A stretch of 64,000 bases of DNA. It comes from Chromatiales bacterium (GTDB taxonomy: Bacteria > Pseudomonadota > Gammaproteobacteria > UBA6429). Under the pieces are notes generated by a model. It worked only from the letters and a program-made list of their open reading frames with translations, did not search any database and was not told the DNA's origin. The stretch lies in assembly GCA_027076405.1 (NCBI GenBank), contig JALTJN010000182.1:1-64000 (forward strand), in the 5' to 3' direction. Both the position numbers and the translations under genes were made by a program. This document shows positions 57,278 to 64,000 of the stretch, in pieces (within the stretch, counting starts at the first letter, position 1; each line of letters opens with the position of its first letter).

Positions 57278-58882
57278 ATCTATATAAACGGCAGATATAT
57301 CGGTAAGGTTCCATTATTTTTCGCATAATGTTTATTTTTTTCACTTTTAAATGATTTTTCCTCAAAGATAGGAAAAAAGTAAATAGTGCGTTGATGTGAC
57401 AAATGCATAAGTAAATCAGTTGTACTGAAAGATAGAAGCATAAATACCCCTCTCACTGTAAAACAAATAAAAATTTTCTTATATAACAGAGGAGCTAGTG
57501 TGATTGTATTTATGAACAATCAAAGTTAAGTGCAAAGAATAAAACTTACCAGGCATAATAAATGTTAAATTAGCCCTGTTTTATTAAAGATTAACAATTA
57601 TTCCTTAATAAAGCAGTCTCTACCGTTGCACAGGCATATTTATTACTATTAGTTGATTAACTTATAAAAGATAAATCACTCGTCTGCATGTCTCTTATAC
57701 CGTTAGGTTGTTAATTTATAAAGTTCCTGAAAATAAAAGTATCGGCTAATTATTATGTGCTTTTATTTTATTGATTTTGAAATTTAGGGTGCTTTAATTG
57801 AGTTAAAAGTTAAATACGATTTGTTTTTATTAAATTAAGTGCCGGAACGGGTGATTTAATTCTTTAGTGCGCTAATTAATGAATATAAATATTGTTAATT
57901 GACCTAAGGTTTATTAACTAATAGCAAAAATATCATGAAAAATGATGATTTATATCGTTTAACAGAATAATTCACTACTGTTTATCTAATAAATGAAAGA
58001 AATGGAGCGCTTTTGGTACCGATTTACACTTTTATTTTTATTAGAAAGCTTAAACAGGGAGATATTTAAGTGAAATAATAATTTTGAGCGTTAATTAGAG
58101 ATAAAAAATATGATTTTAATAAAATAAATTTAAGTATTTATATAAAATTTATATTTTTTATAAAAAAATTAGTATGAACAAGCTGTGAAATCTCATTGTT
58201 ATGAAAAATAAGTCTTAAGCTGGGTTAAATACTCTAAAAAAATAAAATTTTACGCGGATTACGCTATAAAATTATAAAAAATACGTACCATAAATCTAAA
58301 ATATCAATTTAAAGAAAAATTAAACTTAAATTCATTAAAATTTTGATACGTTTTACAGGCTTTTATTGTTGCTAATGCCTTGTTTCTATAGAAAAACATC
58401 TTTAAATAAAAATAAAGTCTCTTATTCACTAAAAAAGGGCTATTTTAGTGAAAAATTAACTTTTAAAAGTTAAAAAATATAATTTTGAAAGTTTTTATTT
58501 AACATTTTAAAAAAAATAAGCATGATTAGGGTTAAAAATCCTCGTTTTAGTCATAAATAAACTAAAAACAGATAGAAATTTTATAAAAAAATATAAAAGA
58601 AGAGAAATTGTTAAGAAAAATTATAAAATTGGTTAGAAAAAACTTAAAACAGGAATAAAATTTCATGAAAAGTTAGATTTATAAATTAATTTTTATAATT
58701 TTTAGTTAAAAACTTAAAAAGTTTATAAAAAAAAAGAAAATAAACATAAAAATTAGTTAAACCAGAGAATATTCAAGCATTACAAGGTGTAACGGTGACT
58801 TTTTATACAAGATACTAGCATTTTAATATAAGTTAGCTATACTTCAGCTTAAACATCAGTGCTCAACGGAGGGTTTAAAACC
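57278..58882. other. 1.6-kb very AT-rich gene-free stretch
   Basis: No frame with convincing coding character on either strand. A 79-codon minus-strand frame at 57280-57519 lacks a ribosome site and conserved look and overlaps the sigma promoter. Many A and T tracts; G+C in 58621-58680 is 11 of 60 bases. It contains the sigma promoter at one end and a possible promoter of the H1-like gene (TATACT at 58838-58843, poor -35) at the other. No long inverted repeat or known RNA seen. Confidence 0.6.
57285..57312 (-). promoter_or_regulatory. ECF-type (sigma-E-like) promoter of the sigma factor operon
   Basis: On the minus strand GGAACC (57312-57307), 16 bases, then CGTTTA (57290-57285). This fits the common ECF pattern GGAAC-N16/17-CGT. 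The predicted start is near 57278, at or within a few bases of the start codon. Confidence 0.6.
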
Positions 58883-59221
58883 ATGGCAGCTAAAAAGAAA
58901 GCCAAGAAAAAAGCAGTAGCGAAGAAGAAAGCGAAAAAGAAAGTCGCTAAGAAAAAAGTAGCGAAGAAGAAAGCGAAAAAGAAAGTCGCTAAGAAGAAAG
59001 CAAAGAAAAAAGCGAAAAAGAAAGTCGCTAAGAAAAAAGCCAAGAAGAAGGCTAAGAAAAAAGCGAAAAAGAAAGTAGCTAAGAAAAAAGCGAAAAAGAA
59101 AGTCGCTAAGAAAAAAGCCAAGAAGAAGGCTAAGAAAAAAGCGAAAAAGAAAGTCGCGAAGAAAAAAGCGAAGAAAAAAGTCGCTAAAAAGAAAGCAAAG
59201 AAGAGAGCTAAGAAAAAATAA
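58883..59221 (+). CDS. Histone H1-like Lys/Ala-repeat protein
   Basis: 112 residues from the ATG at 58883 (GGAGGG ribosome site at 58868-58873; an in-frame GTG at 58859 is too far upstream). Nearly the whole protein is built from KKK, AKKKAKKK and VAKKK units, resembling the C-terminal arm of histone H1 and bacterial H1-like proteins such as AlgP or HctA-type proteins. It should bind DNA or RNA non-specifically. The DNA itself has a 78-bp (26-codon) direct repeat, so copy number may vary between strains. A strong terminator follows. Confidence 0.85.
   Translation: MAAKKKAKKKAVAKKKAKKKVAKKKVAKKKAKKKVAKKKAKKKAKKKVAKKKAKKKAKKKAKKKVAKKKAKKKVAKKKAKKKAKKKAKKKVAKKKAKKKVAKKKAKKRAKKK
59010..59155 (+). 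repeat. 78-bp tandem repeat inside the H1-like gene
   Basis: The segment starting CGCTAAGAAAAAAGCCAAGA occurs at 59026 and again at 59104, a 78-bp period (26 codons), with nearly identical sequence on both sides. Further shorter repeats of the 12-15 bp Lys/Ala units fill the gene. Confidence 0.75.
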
Positions 59222-59256
59222 GGTTTAATTTTTTCTAAAGTACTTCTGAATAAATT

Positions 59257-59286
59257 AAAGCCGGTTCATTTGAACCGGCTTTTTTT
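59257..59286 (+). terminator. Rho-independent terminator of the H1-like gene
   Basis: AAAGCCGGTTCA-TT-TGAACCGGCTTT: a perfect 12-bp stem followed by TTTT, 36 bases after the stop codon. Confidence 0.92.
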
Positions 59287-59397
59287 ATGCTTTAAAAGGG
59301 AGTTTAGACGAGTTTCCTTAAAATATAAGGCAATAAGTTATAAATCGTTAAGGTTAAGAGGTTTTTCAGGCCGCTCATGTTTAAGAAACAGTAAAAT

Positions 59398-60912
59398 TTA
59401 GCTTAAAAACATATCGTAAGCGGGATTATCGGTTTCTTCCCACCATGAGTAACCTAAATTTTGTAAAAACAACTGTAATTCATCATTTTCATTTTGGGGA
59501 ACCTGAATCCCGGCCAGAACCCGACCATATGCAGCGCCATGGTTACGATAATGAAATAAGCTGATATTCCAGCGTTCACCCATATAATTTAAGAACCGTA
59601 GCAACGCACCCGGTCGTTCAGGAAATTCAAAGCGAAATAGTCGTTCATTAGCGACACCATTGCCACGGCCACCGACCATATAACGAATATGCAGTTTAGC
59701 CATTTCATTGTCAGTCATGTCTTCGACGTTGTAATTTTGATGACGTAGAGACGTTAATAATTCATTTTTTTCATCGAGTCCGTTATGTAGTTGAATGCCA
59801 ACAAAGATATGCGCCTTTTTTTCGTCTGCATAGCGATAATTAAATTCAGTCATGCCGCGTAAGCCGACGAGCTCACAAAACTTTCTGAAACTACCAATTT
59901 CTTCAGGAATGGTGACGGCAAAGAGTGCTTCACGGTGTTCACCAAGATCAGAGCGTTCGGCAACATGGCGTAAGCGATCAAAATTAATATTGGCACCACT
60001 ATCAATCGCAACAATCAGTTGGTTTTGAATATTATTTTCTTCGACATACTTTTTCATACCGGCAACCGCTAATGCGCCAGCGGGCTCGGTAATTGAACGG
60101 GTATCATCAAATATATCTTTGATTGCAGCACAGATCTCATCGGTTGAAACCAGTACCATGTCATCCACACATTTTTGCGCAACCCGAAAAGGTTCTTCAC
60201 CGGCCTGTTTAACAGCCACACCGTCGGCAAAAATCCCAACCTGATCCAGTACAACTCGCTTGCCTGCTTTTAATGCTTCATACATACAGGGGGCATCATC
60301 TGGCTCGACCCCAATAATCCGAATGTTTGGATTAATTGCTTTTAAATATGCAGATACACCCGCGATCAAACCGCCGCCACCAACGGGAACAAAGACAATA
60401 TCAGGCTCTCCTGTTAGCTGATCCATAATTTCTTTGGCAACAGTTCCCTGTCCGGCAATCACGTCGGGGTCATCATAAGGTGGAATGTATGTCATGCCGG
60501 TCGTTTTGGTTAATTCTTTTGCGTGGGTATACGCATCATCATAGGCATTACCGATAAGTTCAATATCGGCTCCCATTTGTTTAACGGAAGAAACTTTAAT
60601 ATCCGGTGTTGTTTTTGGCATAACAATTAATGCTTTTAAGCCAATGCGTTTTGCTGCAAGTGCAACGCCCTGAGCATGATTGCCGGCAGAAGCAGTGATG
60701 ACACCTTTTTCTTTTTCGCTCTCTGAAAGCCGGGCAATTTTGTTATAGGCACCGCGTAATTTAAATGAATGAACAGGTTGCAGGTCTTCTCGCTTGATCC
60801 AGACATCATTTTGCAGACGTTGTGATAACCCTGAAGCGATTTCTAAAGGTGTTTTTATGGCAACATCGTAAACTTGGGCCTGTTCGACCATTTTTTTGTA
60901 TTTTTCTGTCAT
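59398..60912 (-). CDS. ilvA: Threonine deaminase (threonine ammonia-lyase), biosynthetic
   Basis: 504 residues, the biosynthetic length with a C-terminal regulatory part. PLP lysine K51 in VHSFKLRGAYNK; SAGNHAQGVA and the glycine loop VPVGGGGLIAG bind PLP. The last 170 residues contain two ACT-like domains (EHREALFAVTIPEEIGSFRKFCELV, NERLFRFEFPERPGALLRFL in parts) that give isoleucine inhibition. First step of isoleucine synthesis. It is divergent from rpiA, as in Pseudomonas. Confidence 0.96.
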   Translation of the reverse strand: MTEKYKKMVEQAQVYDVAIKTPLEIASGLSQRLQNDVWIKREDLQPVHSFKLRGAYNKIARLSESEKEKGVITASAGNHAQGVALAAKRIGLKALIVMPKTTPDIKVSSVKQMGADIELIGNAYDDAYTHAKELTKTTGMTYIPPYDDPDVIAGQGTVAKEIMDQLTGEPDIVFVPVGGGGLIAGVSAYLKAINPNIRIIGVEPDDAPCMYEALKAGKRVVLDQVGIFADGVAVKQAGEEPFRVAQKCVDDMVLVSTDEICAAIKDIFDDTRSITEPAGALAVAGMKKYVEENNIQNQLIVAIDSGANINFDRLRHVAERSDLGEHREALFAVTIPEEIGSFRKFCELVGLRGMTEFNYRYADEKKAHIFVGIQLHNGLDEKNELLTSLRHQNYNVEDMTDNEMAKLHIRYMVGGRGNGVANERLFRFEFPERPGALLRFLNYMGERWNISLFHYRNHGAAYGRVLAGIQVPQNENDELQLFLQNLGYSWWEETDNPAYDMFLS

Positions 60913-61054
60913 TTTTAGGTTTTTTCTGTTTATTTAGGGCTTCATGCTATTACGAAAGATAGCTGTCTTCAATAAAGTCTAGCCAGGCTCAATAAAGGTT
61001 AGCGTAAAGTATAAACGAAAGAGCAGAATAGTGGCTTAAGCATCATATACTTAA

Positions 61055-61060
61055 TATAAT
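61055..61060 (+). promoter_or_regulatory. Probable -10 box of rpiA
   Basis: TATAAT, 44 bases before the rpiA ATG, in the divergent ilvA-rpiA gap. The -35 region at the standard distance (TGGCTT) is poor. Confidence 0.4.
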
Positions 61061-61103
61061 ACGCAACGTAATTTTACCCTAAACCTGATGGCAGGAGAGA
61101 GAA

Positions 61104-61763
61104 ATGACCCAAGATGAAATGAAGCAAGCAGTAGCCAAAGCTGCCATCGAATATGTTGAGGCAGGCACGATTGTTGGTGTTGGAACCGGCTCAACGGCCA
61201 ATTTTTTTATTGATGAACTGGCGAAAATTAAACATAAAATTGAAGGTACGGTTGCCAGCTCAGAAGCCAGTGCAGAACGTTTAAAAGGTCACGGTATTGA
61301 GGTGTTTGATTTGAACTCGGTATCGGAAATTGCGGTATATGTTGATGGTGCCGATGAATCCAATAAATACTTACATCTGGTTAAAGGTGGTGGTGGTGCA
61401 TTAACCCGTGAAAAGATAGTCGCGGCAGCAAGTAAGAAATTCGTTTGTATTGCCGATGAAAGTAAATTAGTTGATGTGATGGGTAAATTTCCCTTACCGA
61501 TTGAAGTTATCCCAATGGCACGTAGTCTGGTTGCACGGGAAATTATTAAACAAATTGGTGGTGAGCCGGTTTTACGCGAAGGATTTACCACTGATAACGG
61601 CAATATTATTCTTGATGTACATAATCTTGATATTATGGAGCCAACTAAAATTGAACAAATCCTTAATAATATTACCGGTGTTGTTACGAATGGCTTATTT
61701 GCAATTAAACCGGCCAATGTACTGTTACTCGGTACCCAGGATGGCGTAAAAACCATTACTTAA
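61104..61763 (+). CDS. rpiA: Ribose-5-phosphate isomerase A
   Basis: 219 residues, standard length. [25 protein letters not shown] (catalytic Asp region), [16 protein letters not shown] and the later [12 protein letters not shown] are all RpiA motifs. It interconverts ribose 5-phosphate and ribulose 5-phosphate. Strong ribosome site (GGAGAGAG) before the ATG. A weak hairpin (CACAGT...ACTGTG, near 61778-61820) after the stop may terminate it. Confidence 0.96.
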   Translation: MTQDEMKQAVAKAAIEYVEAGTIVGVGTGSTANFFIDELAKIKHKIEGTVASSEASAERLKGHGIEVFDLNSVSEIAVYVDGADESNKYLHLVKGGGGALTREKIVAAASKKFVCIADESKLVDVMGKFPLPIEVIPMARSLVAREIIKQIGGEPVLREGFTTDNGNIILDVHNLDIMEPTKIEQILNNITGVVTNGLFAIKPANVLLLGTQDGVKTIT

Positions 61764-61860
61764 TCTTCTCTTTGGTACACAGTTGGGCAGTGTTTATTCT
61801 TAATACCGCCTGACTGTGTTCAATTTTGTATTTTTTCTGCTCTTTGTGGTTCAAAAACCT

Positions 61861-62021
61861 AGGGTCTGTTGATCTTTCAGATGTTAAGCTGATTTTGAGA
61901 TAATTTTAACTCTGACAAGGCATGTTTTACGTATCAATGCACTCCATTGGTAGTAAAACATAACGCAGGCAGAGCTAAAATTAGCCAAAATCAGACAATA
62001 TATAAAAGATTAACAGACTCT
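61861..62021. mobile_element. 161-bp MITE-like hairpin element upstream of the cyclo-ligase gene
   Basis: Terminal inverted repeats: 61861-61877 and 62005-62021 match at 15 of 17 positions, both mismatches being G-T. Inner arms 61889-61914 and 61970-61994 are largely complementary, and 61922-61930 with 61953-61961 perfectly so. TA borders both ends (61860-61861 and 62021-62022), as a TA target duplication of an IS630 or IS5/IS427-type element would. It encodes no protein and is four bases from the downstream ATG. Confidence 0.7.
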
Positions 62022-62024
62022 AAT

Positions 62025-62621
62025 ATGACTGCACAAACACTCCGCCAGCAAATACGCCAAGCACGACGTACTCTTAATGATAGCGAACGGGAGCATGCGT
62101 CTTTTTTATTATGTGAACGTATTGCCGCCAGTCGGTTATTTCAAAAAAGTGAGCATATTGCATTTTATCTGAGTAATGATGGCGAAATTGATCCTGGCCT
62201 GTTAATTCAGCATGCATGGCAACGGGGAAAACAGTGTTACTTACCTGTGCTGGCAGAGCCAAATACCCAACGGCTCTGGTTTGTACCTTATACCCCGGAA
62301 ACAAAGCTAAGAAATAATCGTTTTGGTATTCCCGAACCCATTCATTCTCATAAAACGCGCTTACGTAAAACATTATCGCTGGATTTAATTCTGATGCCGC
62401 TGGTTGCGTTTGATGAACAAGGTAACCGCATGGGCATGGGCGGTGGTTTTTATGATCGTACTCTGGCTTTTTTAAGACAGCGAGCGCATTGGCACAAGCC
62501 AAATTTACTCGGTGTTGCCTATGAGTTGCAAAAGCAAAAAGAATTAAAAAATAATCCCTGGGATGTTCCACTGCAAGCGGTGGCAACGGAGTCGCAGCTC
62601 TATCTTTGCAATAACCCATAA
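62025..62621 (+). CDS. 5-formyltetrahydrofolate cyclo-ligase
   Basis: 198 residues from the ATG at 62025 (MTAQTLRQQIRQARRTLN). The frame runs on upstream to a TTG at 61947 inside the hairpin element, but family homology begins at 62025. The ATP/folate site motifs are visible: IAFYLSNDGEIDPGLLI, NRFGIPEP, LILMPLVAFDEQGNRMGMGGGFYDRTL. It turns 5-formyl-THF into 5,10-methenyl-THF. In many gammaproteobacteria the 6S RNA gene lies just upstream; here that space is taken by the hairpin element and I see no 6S RNA. No ribosome site is evident. Confidence 0.9.
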   Translation: MTAQTLRQQIRQARRTLNDSEREHASFLLCERIAASRLFQKSEHIAFYLSNDGEIDPGLLIQHAWQRGKQCYLPVLAEPNTQRLWFVPYTPETKLRNNRFGIPEPIHSHKTRLRKTLSLDLILMPLVAFDEQGNRMGMGGGFYDRTLAFLRQRAHWHKPNLLGVAYELQKQKELKNNPWDVPLQAVATESQLYLCNNP

Positions 62622-62701
62622 CAGGTTGAACTTTAGCTTCTTGTTTTTTGTCGGATATTCACCAATGGAAATTCCATTCTTACATATACTGGAGAACGAT
62701 A

Positions 62702-64000
62702 GTGAAAGTTTTATTGCTGGCATTACCTTTATTCTTTAGCTTTAATATTGAAGCTAAAACAATTGAAAATGTATTAAAACATCACGCTTCTCCCTATTTA
62801 GCCATGCATGGTGATGATCCTGTTGCGTGGCAGGAATGGAATAAAGCGACGGTCGAGCGTGCAAAAAAAGAAGGTAAACTGCTTTATGTTTCCAGCGGTT
62901 ATTTTTCCTGCCACTGGTGTCATGTGATGCAGCGTGAAAGTTATAAAGATGCTCAGGTTGCCAAAATTTTGAATACCTATTTTATTCCGGTAAAGGTAGA
63001 TCGGGAAATTAACAGCGCTCTGGACAGTCACTTAATTGATTTTGTCGAGCGCACACAGGGGCGAGCAGGCTGGCCATTGAATGTATTTATTACACCGGAT
63101 GGCTATCCTCTGGTTGGAATGACATACGTACCAACAGATAATTTTATAAAAATTTTAGATAACTTAAAATTACGCTGGAAAAAAGAAAGACCCTTACTTG
63201 AAAATATTGCAAAAAATGCAACGGCTGAACTTGGGCAGGAGGTTGTTGAAAGCTCGGATAAAATTGCTGCCGGGCTGGGTGATGAGTATATAAAACGGTT
63301 TTTAATGCAGGCTCAGGTCATGCAAGACGAAATGTCAGGTGGCTTTGGAGCACAAAATAAATTTCCTTCCTATCCGCAATTACACGTTATGTTAGGTGCA
63401 TATGAAAATCAGCCAGACAAGGAGCTGCGCCAGTTTTTAGAGCTTACCTTAAATAAAATGGCGACACAGGGTTTGTATGATCAGCTCGGTCATGGTTTTT
63501 TCAGGTATACCGTCGACCCGCTTTGGCAAATTCCTCATTTTGAAAAAATGCTTTATGACAATGCCTTGCTTGCATCACTGTATACCGATGCGGCAAGAAT
63601 TTTTAATAATCAGCAATTTGTGCAAGTAGCCAAACACACACTGAATTTTTTGATTGATGTATTTCAAAGCAGACAGGGAGCTTATATAGCAAGTCTTTCT
63701 GCTCTGGATAGTAAAGGCAACGAAGGTGGTTATTATTTATGGCAGCGAGATGAACTTAAAAAAATACTGAATCAAAATGAATTGAAAGTGGTTGAGTTGA
63801 TCTGGCAGCTTGAAGGTCCGGCAGATCTTGAAGGGGGGCATCATTTAGTTGAAATAATGAATGTAGCCGATGCGGCCAAAATGTTGAAAATGTCAAAATC
63901 GCAGGTACAACAGCGGTTTGATAGTGCGAAGAAAAAAATGTTAGCGGCGCGTAATAAACGCCGTGTTCCCGCGGATGGAAAATTGCTCGCAGCATGGAAT
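62702..64000 (+). CDS. DUF255 (YyaL/SSP411-like) thioredoxin-domain protein, 3' end outside window
   Basis: 433 codons are visible, running off the window edge. The start is a GTG with GGAG seven bases upstream, and the first 18 residues (MKVLLLALPLFFSFNIEA) look like a signal peptide. The N-terminal thioredoxin-like DUF255 domain has the family motif SCHWCHVM with C70 and C73, preceded by SPYLAMHGDDPVAWQEW; GRAGWPLNVFITPDGYPL follows. The later part (DQLGHGFFRYTVDPLWQIPHFEKMLYDNALL) is the alpha/alpha six-barrel region. Full proteins of this family are about 650-700 residues. Function is not established. Confidence 0.88.
   Translation, partial: MKVLLLALPLFFSFNIEAKTIENVLKHHASPYLAMHGDDPVAWQEWNKATVERAKKEGKLLYVSSGYFSCHWCHVMQRESYKDAQVAKILNTYFIPVKVDREINSALDSHLIDFVERTQGRAGWPLNVFITPDGYPLVGMTYVPTDNFIKILDNLKLRWKKERPLLENIAKNATAELGQEVVESSDKIAAGLGDEYIKRFLMQAQVMQDEMSGGFGAQNKFPSYPQLHVMLGAYENQPDKELRQFLELTLNKMATQGLYDQLGHGFFRYTVDPLWQIPHFEKMLYDNALLASLYTDAARIFNNQQFVQVAKHTLNFLIDVFQSRQGAYIASLSALDSKGNEGGYYLWQRDELKKILNQNELKVVELIWQLEGPADLEGGHHLVEIMNVADAAKMLKMSKSQVQQRFDSAKKKMLAARNKRRVPADGKLLAAWN

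Noticed and set aside
57280..57519. 79-codon minus-strand frame upstream of the sigma factor
   Set aside because: It covers the predicted ECF promoter, lacks a ribosome site and shows AT-driven composition without conserved look.
58849..59121. Minus-strand open frame made of Phe/Ala/Leu repeats
   Set aside because: It is the mirror of the Lys/Ala codons of the H1-like gene on the plus strand, has no ribosome site and resembles no protein.
61289..61756. 155-codon minus-strand frame inside rpiA
   Set aside because: Antisense shadow of a clearly conserved gene.
61947..62024. Upstream extension of the cyclo-ligase frame from a TTG
   Set aside because: The added 26 residues lie inside the hairpin element and have no family similarity; the ATG at 62025 matches the family start.
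61764..62024. 6S RNA (ssrS) expected upstream of the cyclo-ligase gene
   Set aside because: The paired arms match a terminal-inverted-repeat element with TA borders; the usual 6S open central bubble and conserved closing stems are not seen.
62074..62619. 181-codon minus-strand frame
   Set aside because: Antisense shadow of the cyclo-ligase gene, which has all family motifs on the plus strand.
62664..62685. Short palindrome AATGGA-AAT-TCCATT before the DUF255 gene
   Set aside because: Only six base pairs in AT-rich sequence; too weak to call an operator or terminator.

Overview
The window is a gene-dense chromosomal segment of a low-to-moderate G+C, Gram-negative gammaproteobacterium. Evidence: outer-membrane secretin PilQ and type IV pilus genes pilMNOPQ, a SPOR/AAA protein next to aroKB, FNR with cbb3 oxidase genes, the rhlB / trxA-rho arrangement, and a gene order (hemE-gltD-gltB-damX-like-aroB-aroK-pilQPONM / mrcA / malic enzyme / rpmE) that I recall from Pseudomonas near its origin. 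hisIE-tatABC, ilvA-rpiA, DUF484-xerC and a histone H1-like gene also sit in that part of Pseudomonas chromosomes. The species cannot be named from sequence alone. I see no rRNA, tRNA, CRISPR array, prophage or transposase gene.

Layout. 1-1.2 kb: end of a DUF484 gene and xerC. 1.3-6.6 kb: a small secreted protein, then a TetR regulator, an RND/MMPL exporter, a LolA-like periplasmic protein and an outer-membrane barrel, probably one lipid or hydrophobic-compound export unit. 6.8-9.9 kb: a DUF2797 protein and a membrane diguanylate cyclase followed by a PhnD-like binding protein. 9.9-28 kb (minus strand): hemE, gltD, gltB, a DamX-like AAA/IPT/SPOR protein, a small WGR protein, a dGTPase, aroB, aroK and pilQPONM. 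28-36.6 kb: mrcA, a degenerate nucleotidyltransferase-like protein, malic enzyme, a secreted nuclease, rpmE, a DUF3135 protein, rho and trxA. 36.8-39.3 kb: rhlB and a heptosyltransferase-like gene. 39.4-46.8 kb (minus): ccoNOQP, ccoG, fixH-like, two accessory genes, and fnr upstream, with a perfect FNR box in front of ccoN. 47-54.2 kb: a two-receiver GGDEF regulator, hisB-H-A-F-I-E, a HIT protein and tatABC. 54.3-57.3 kb (minus): ECF sigma factor, zinc-finger anti-sigma factor, an Asp/His-rich secreted protein and a TPR/beta-barrel protein. 57.3-58.9 kb: a very AT-rich gene-free stretch before a Lys/Ala-repeat H1-like protein. 59.4-64 kb: ilvA, rpiA, a 5-formyl-THF cyclo-ligase gene and the start of a DUF255 protein.

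The most unusual material is non-coding. There is a 161-bp MITE-like hairpin with TA flanks four bases before the cyclo-ligase start codon, and a 138-bp near-palindrome between hisB and hisH. A dispersed family of inverted repeats based on ACCACAGAGG occurs four times, two of them also inside the his operon. Candidate operators lie in front of the TetR gene, hisB and the DUF3135 gene, and an ECF-type promoter lies almost on top of the sigma-factor start codon. The strongest candidates for undescribed biology are the TetR/RND/LolA/barrel unit, the sigma/anti-sigma/Asp-His protein/TPR-barrel cluster, the cyclase-PhnD pair and the AAA-IPT-SPOR-SPOR protein with its WGR neighbour.
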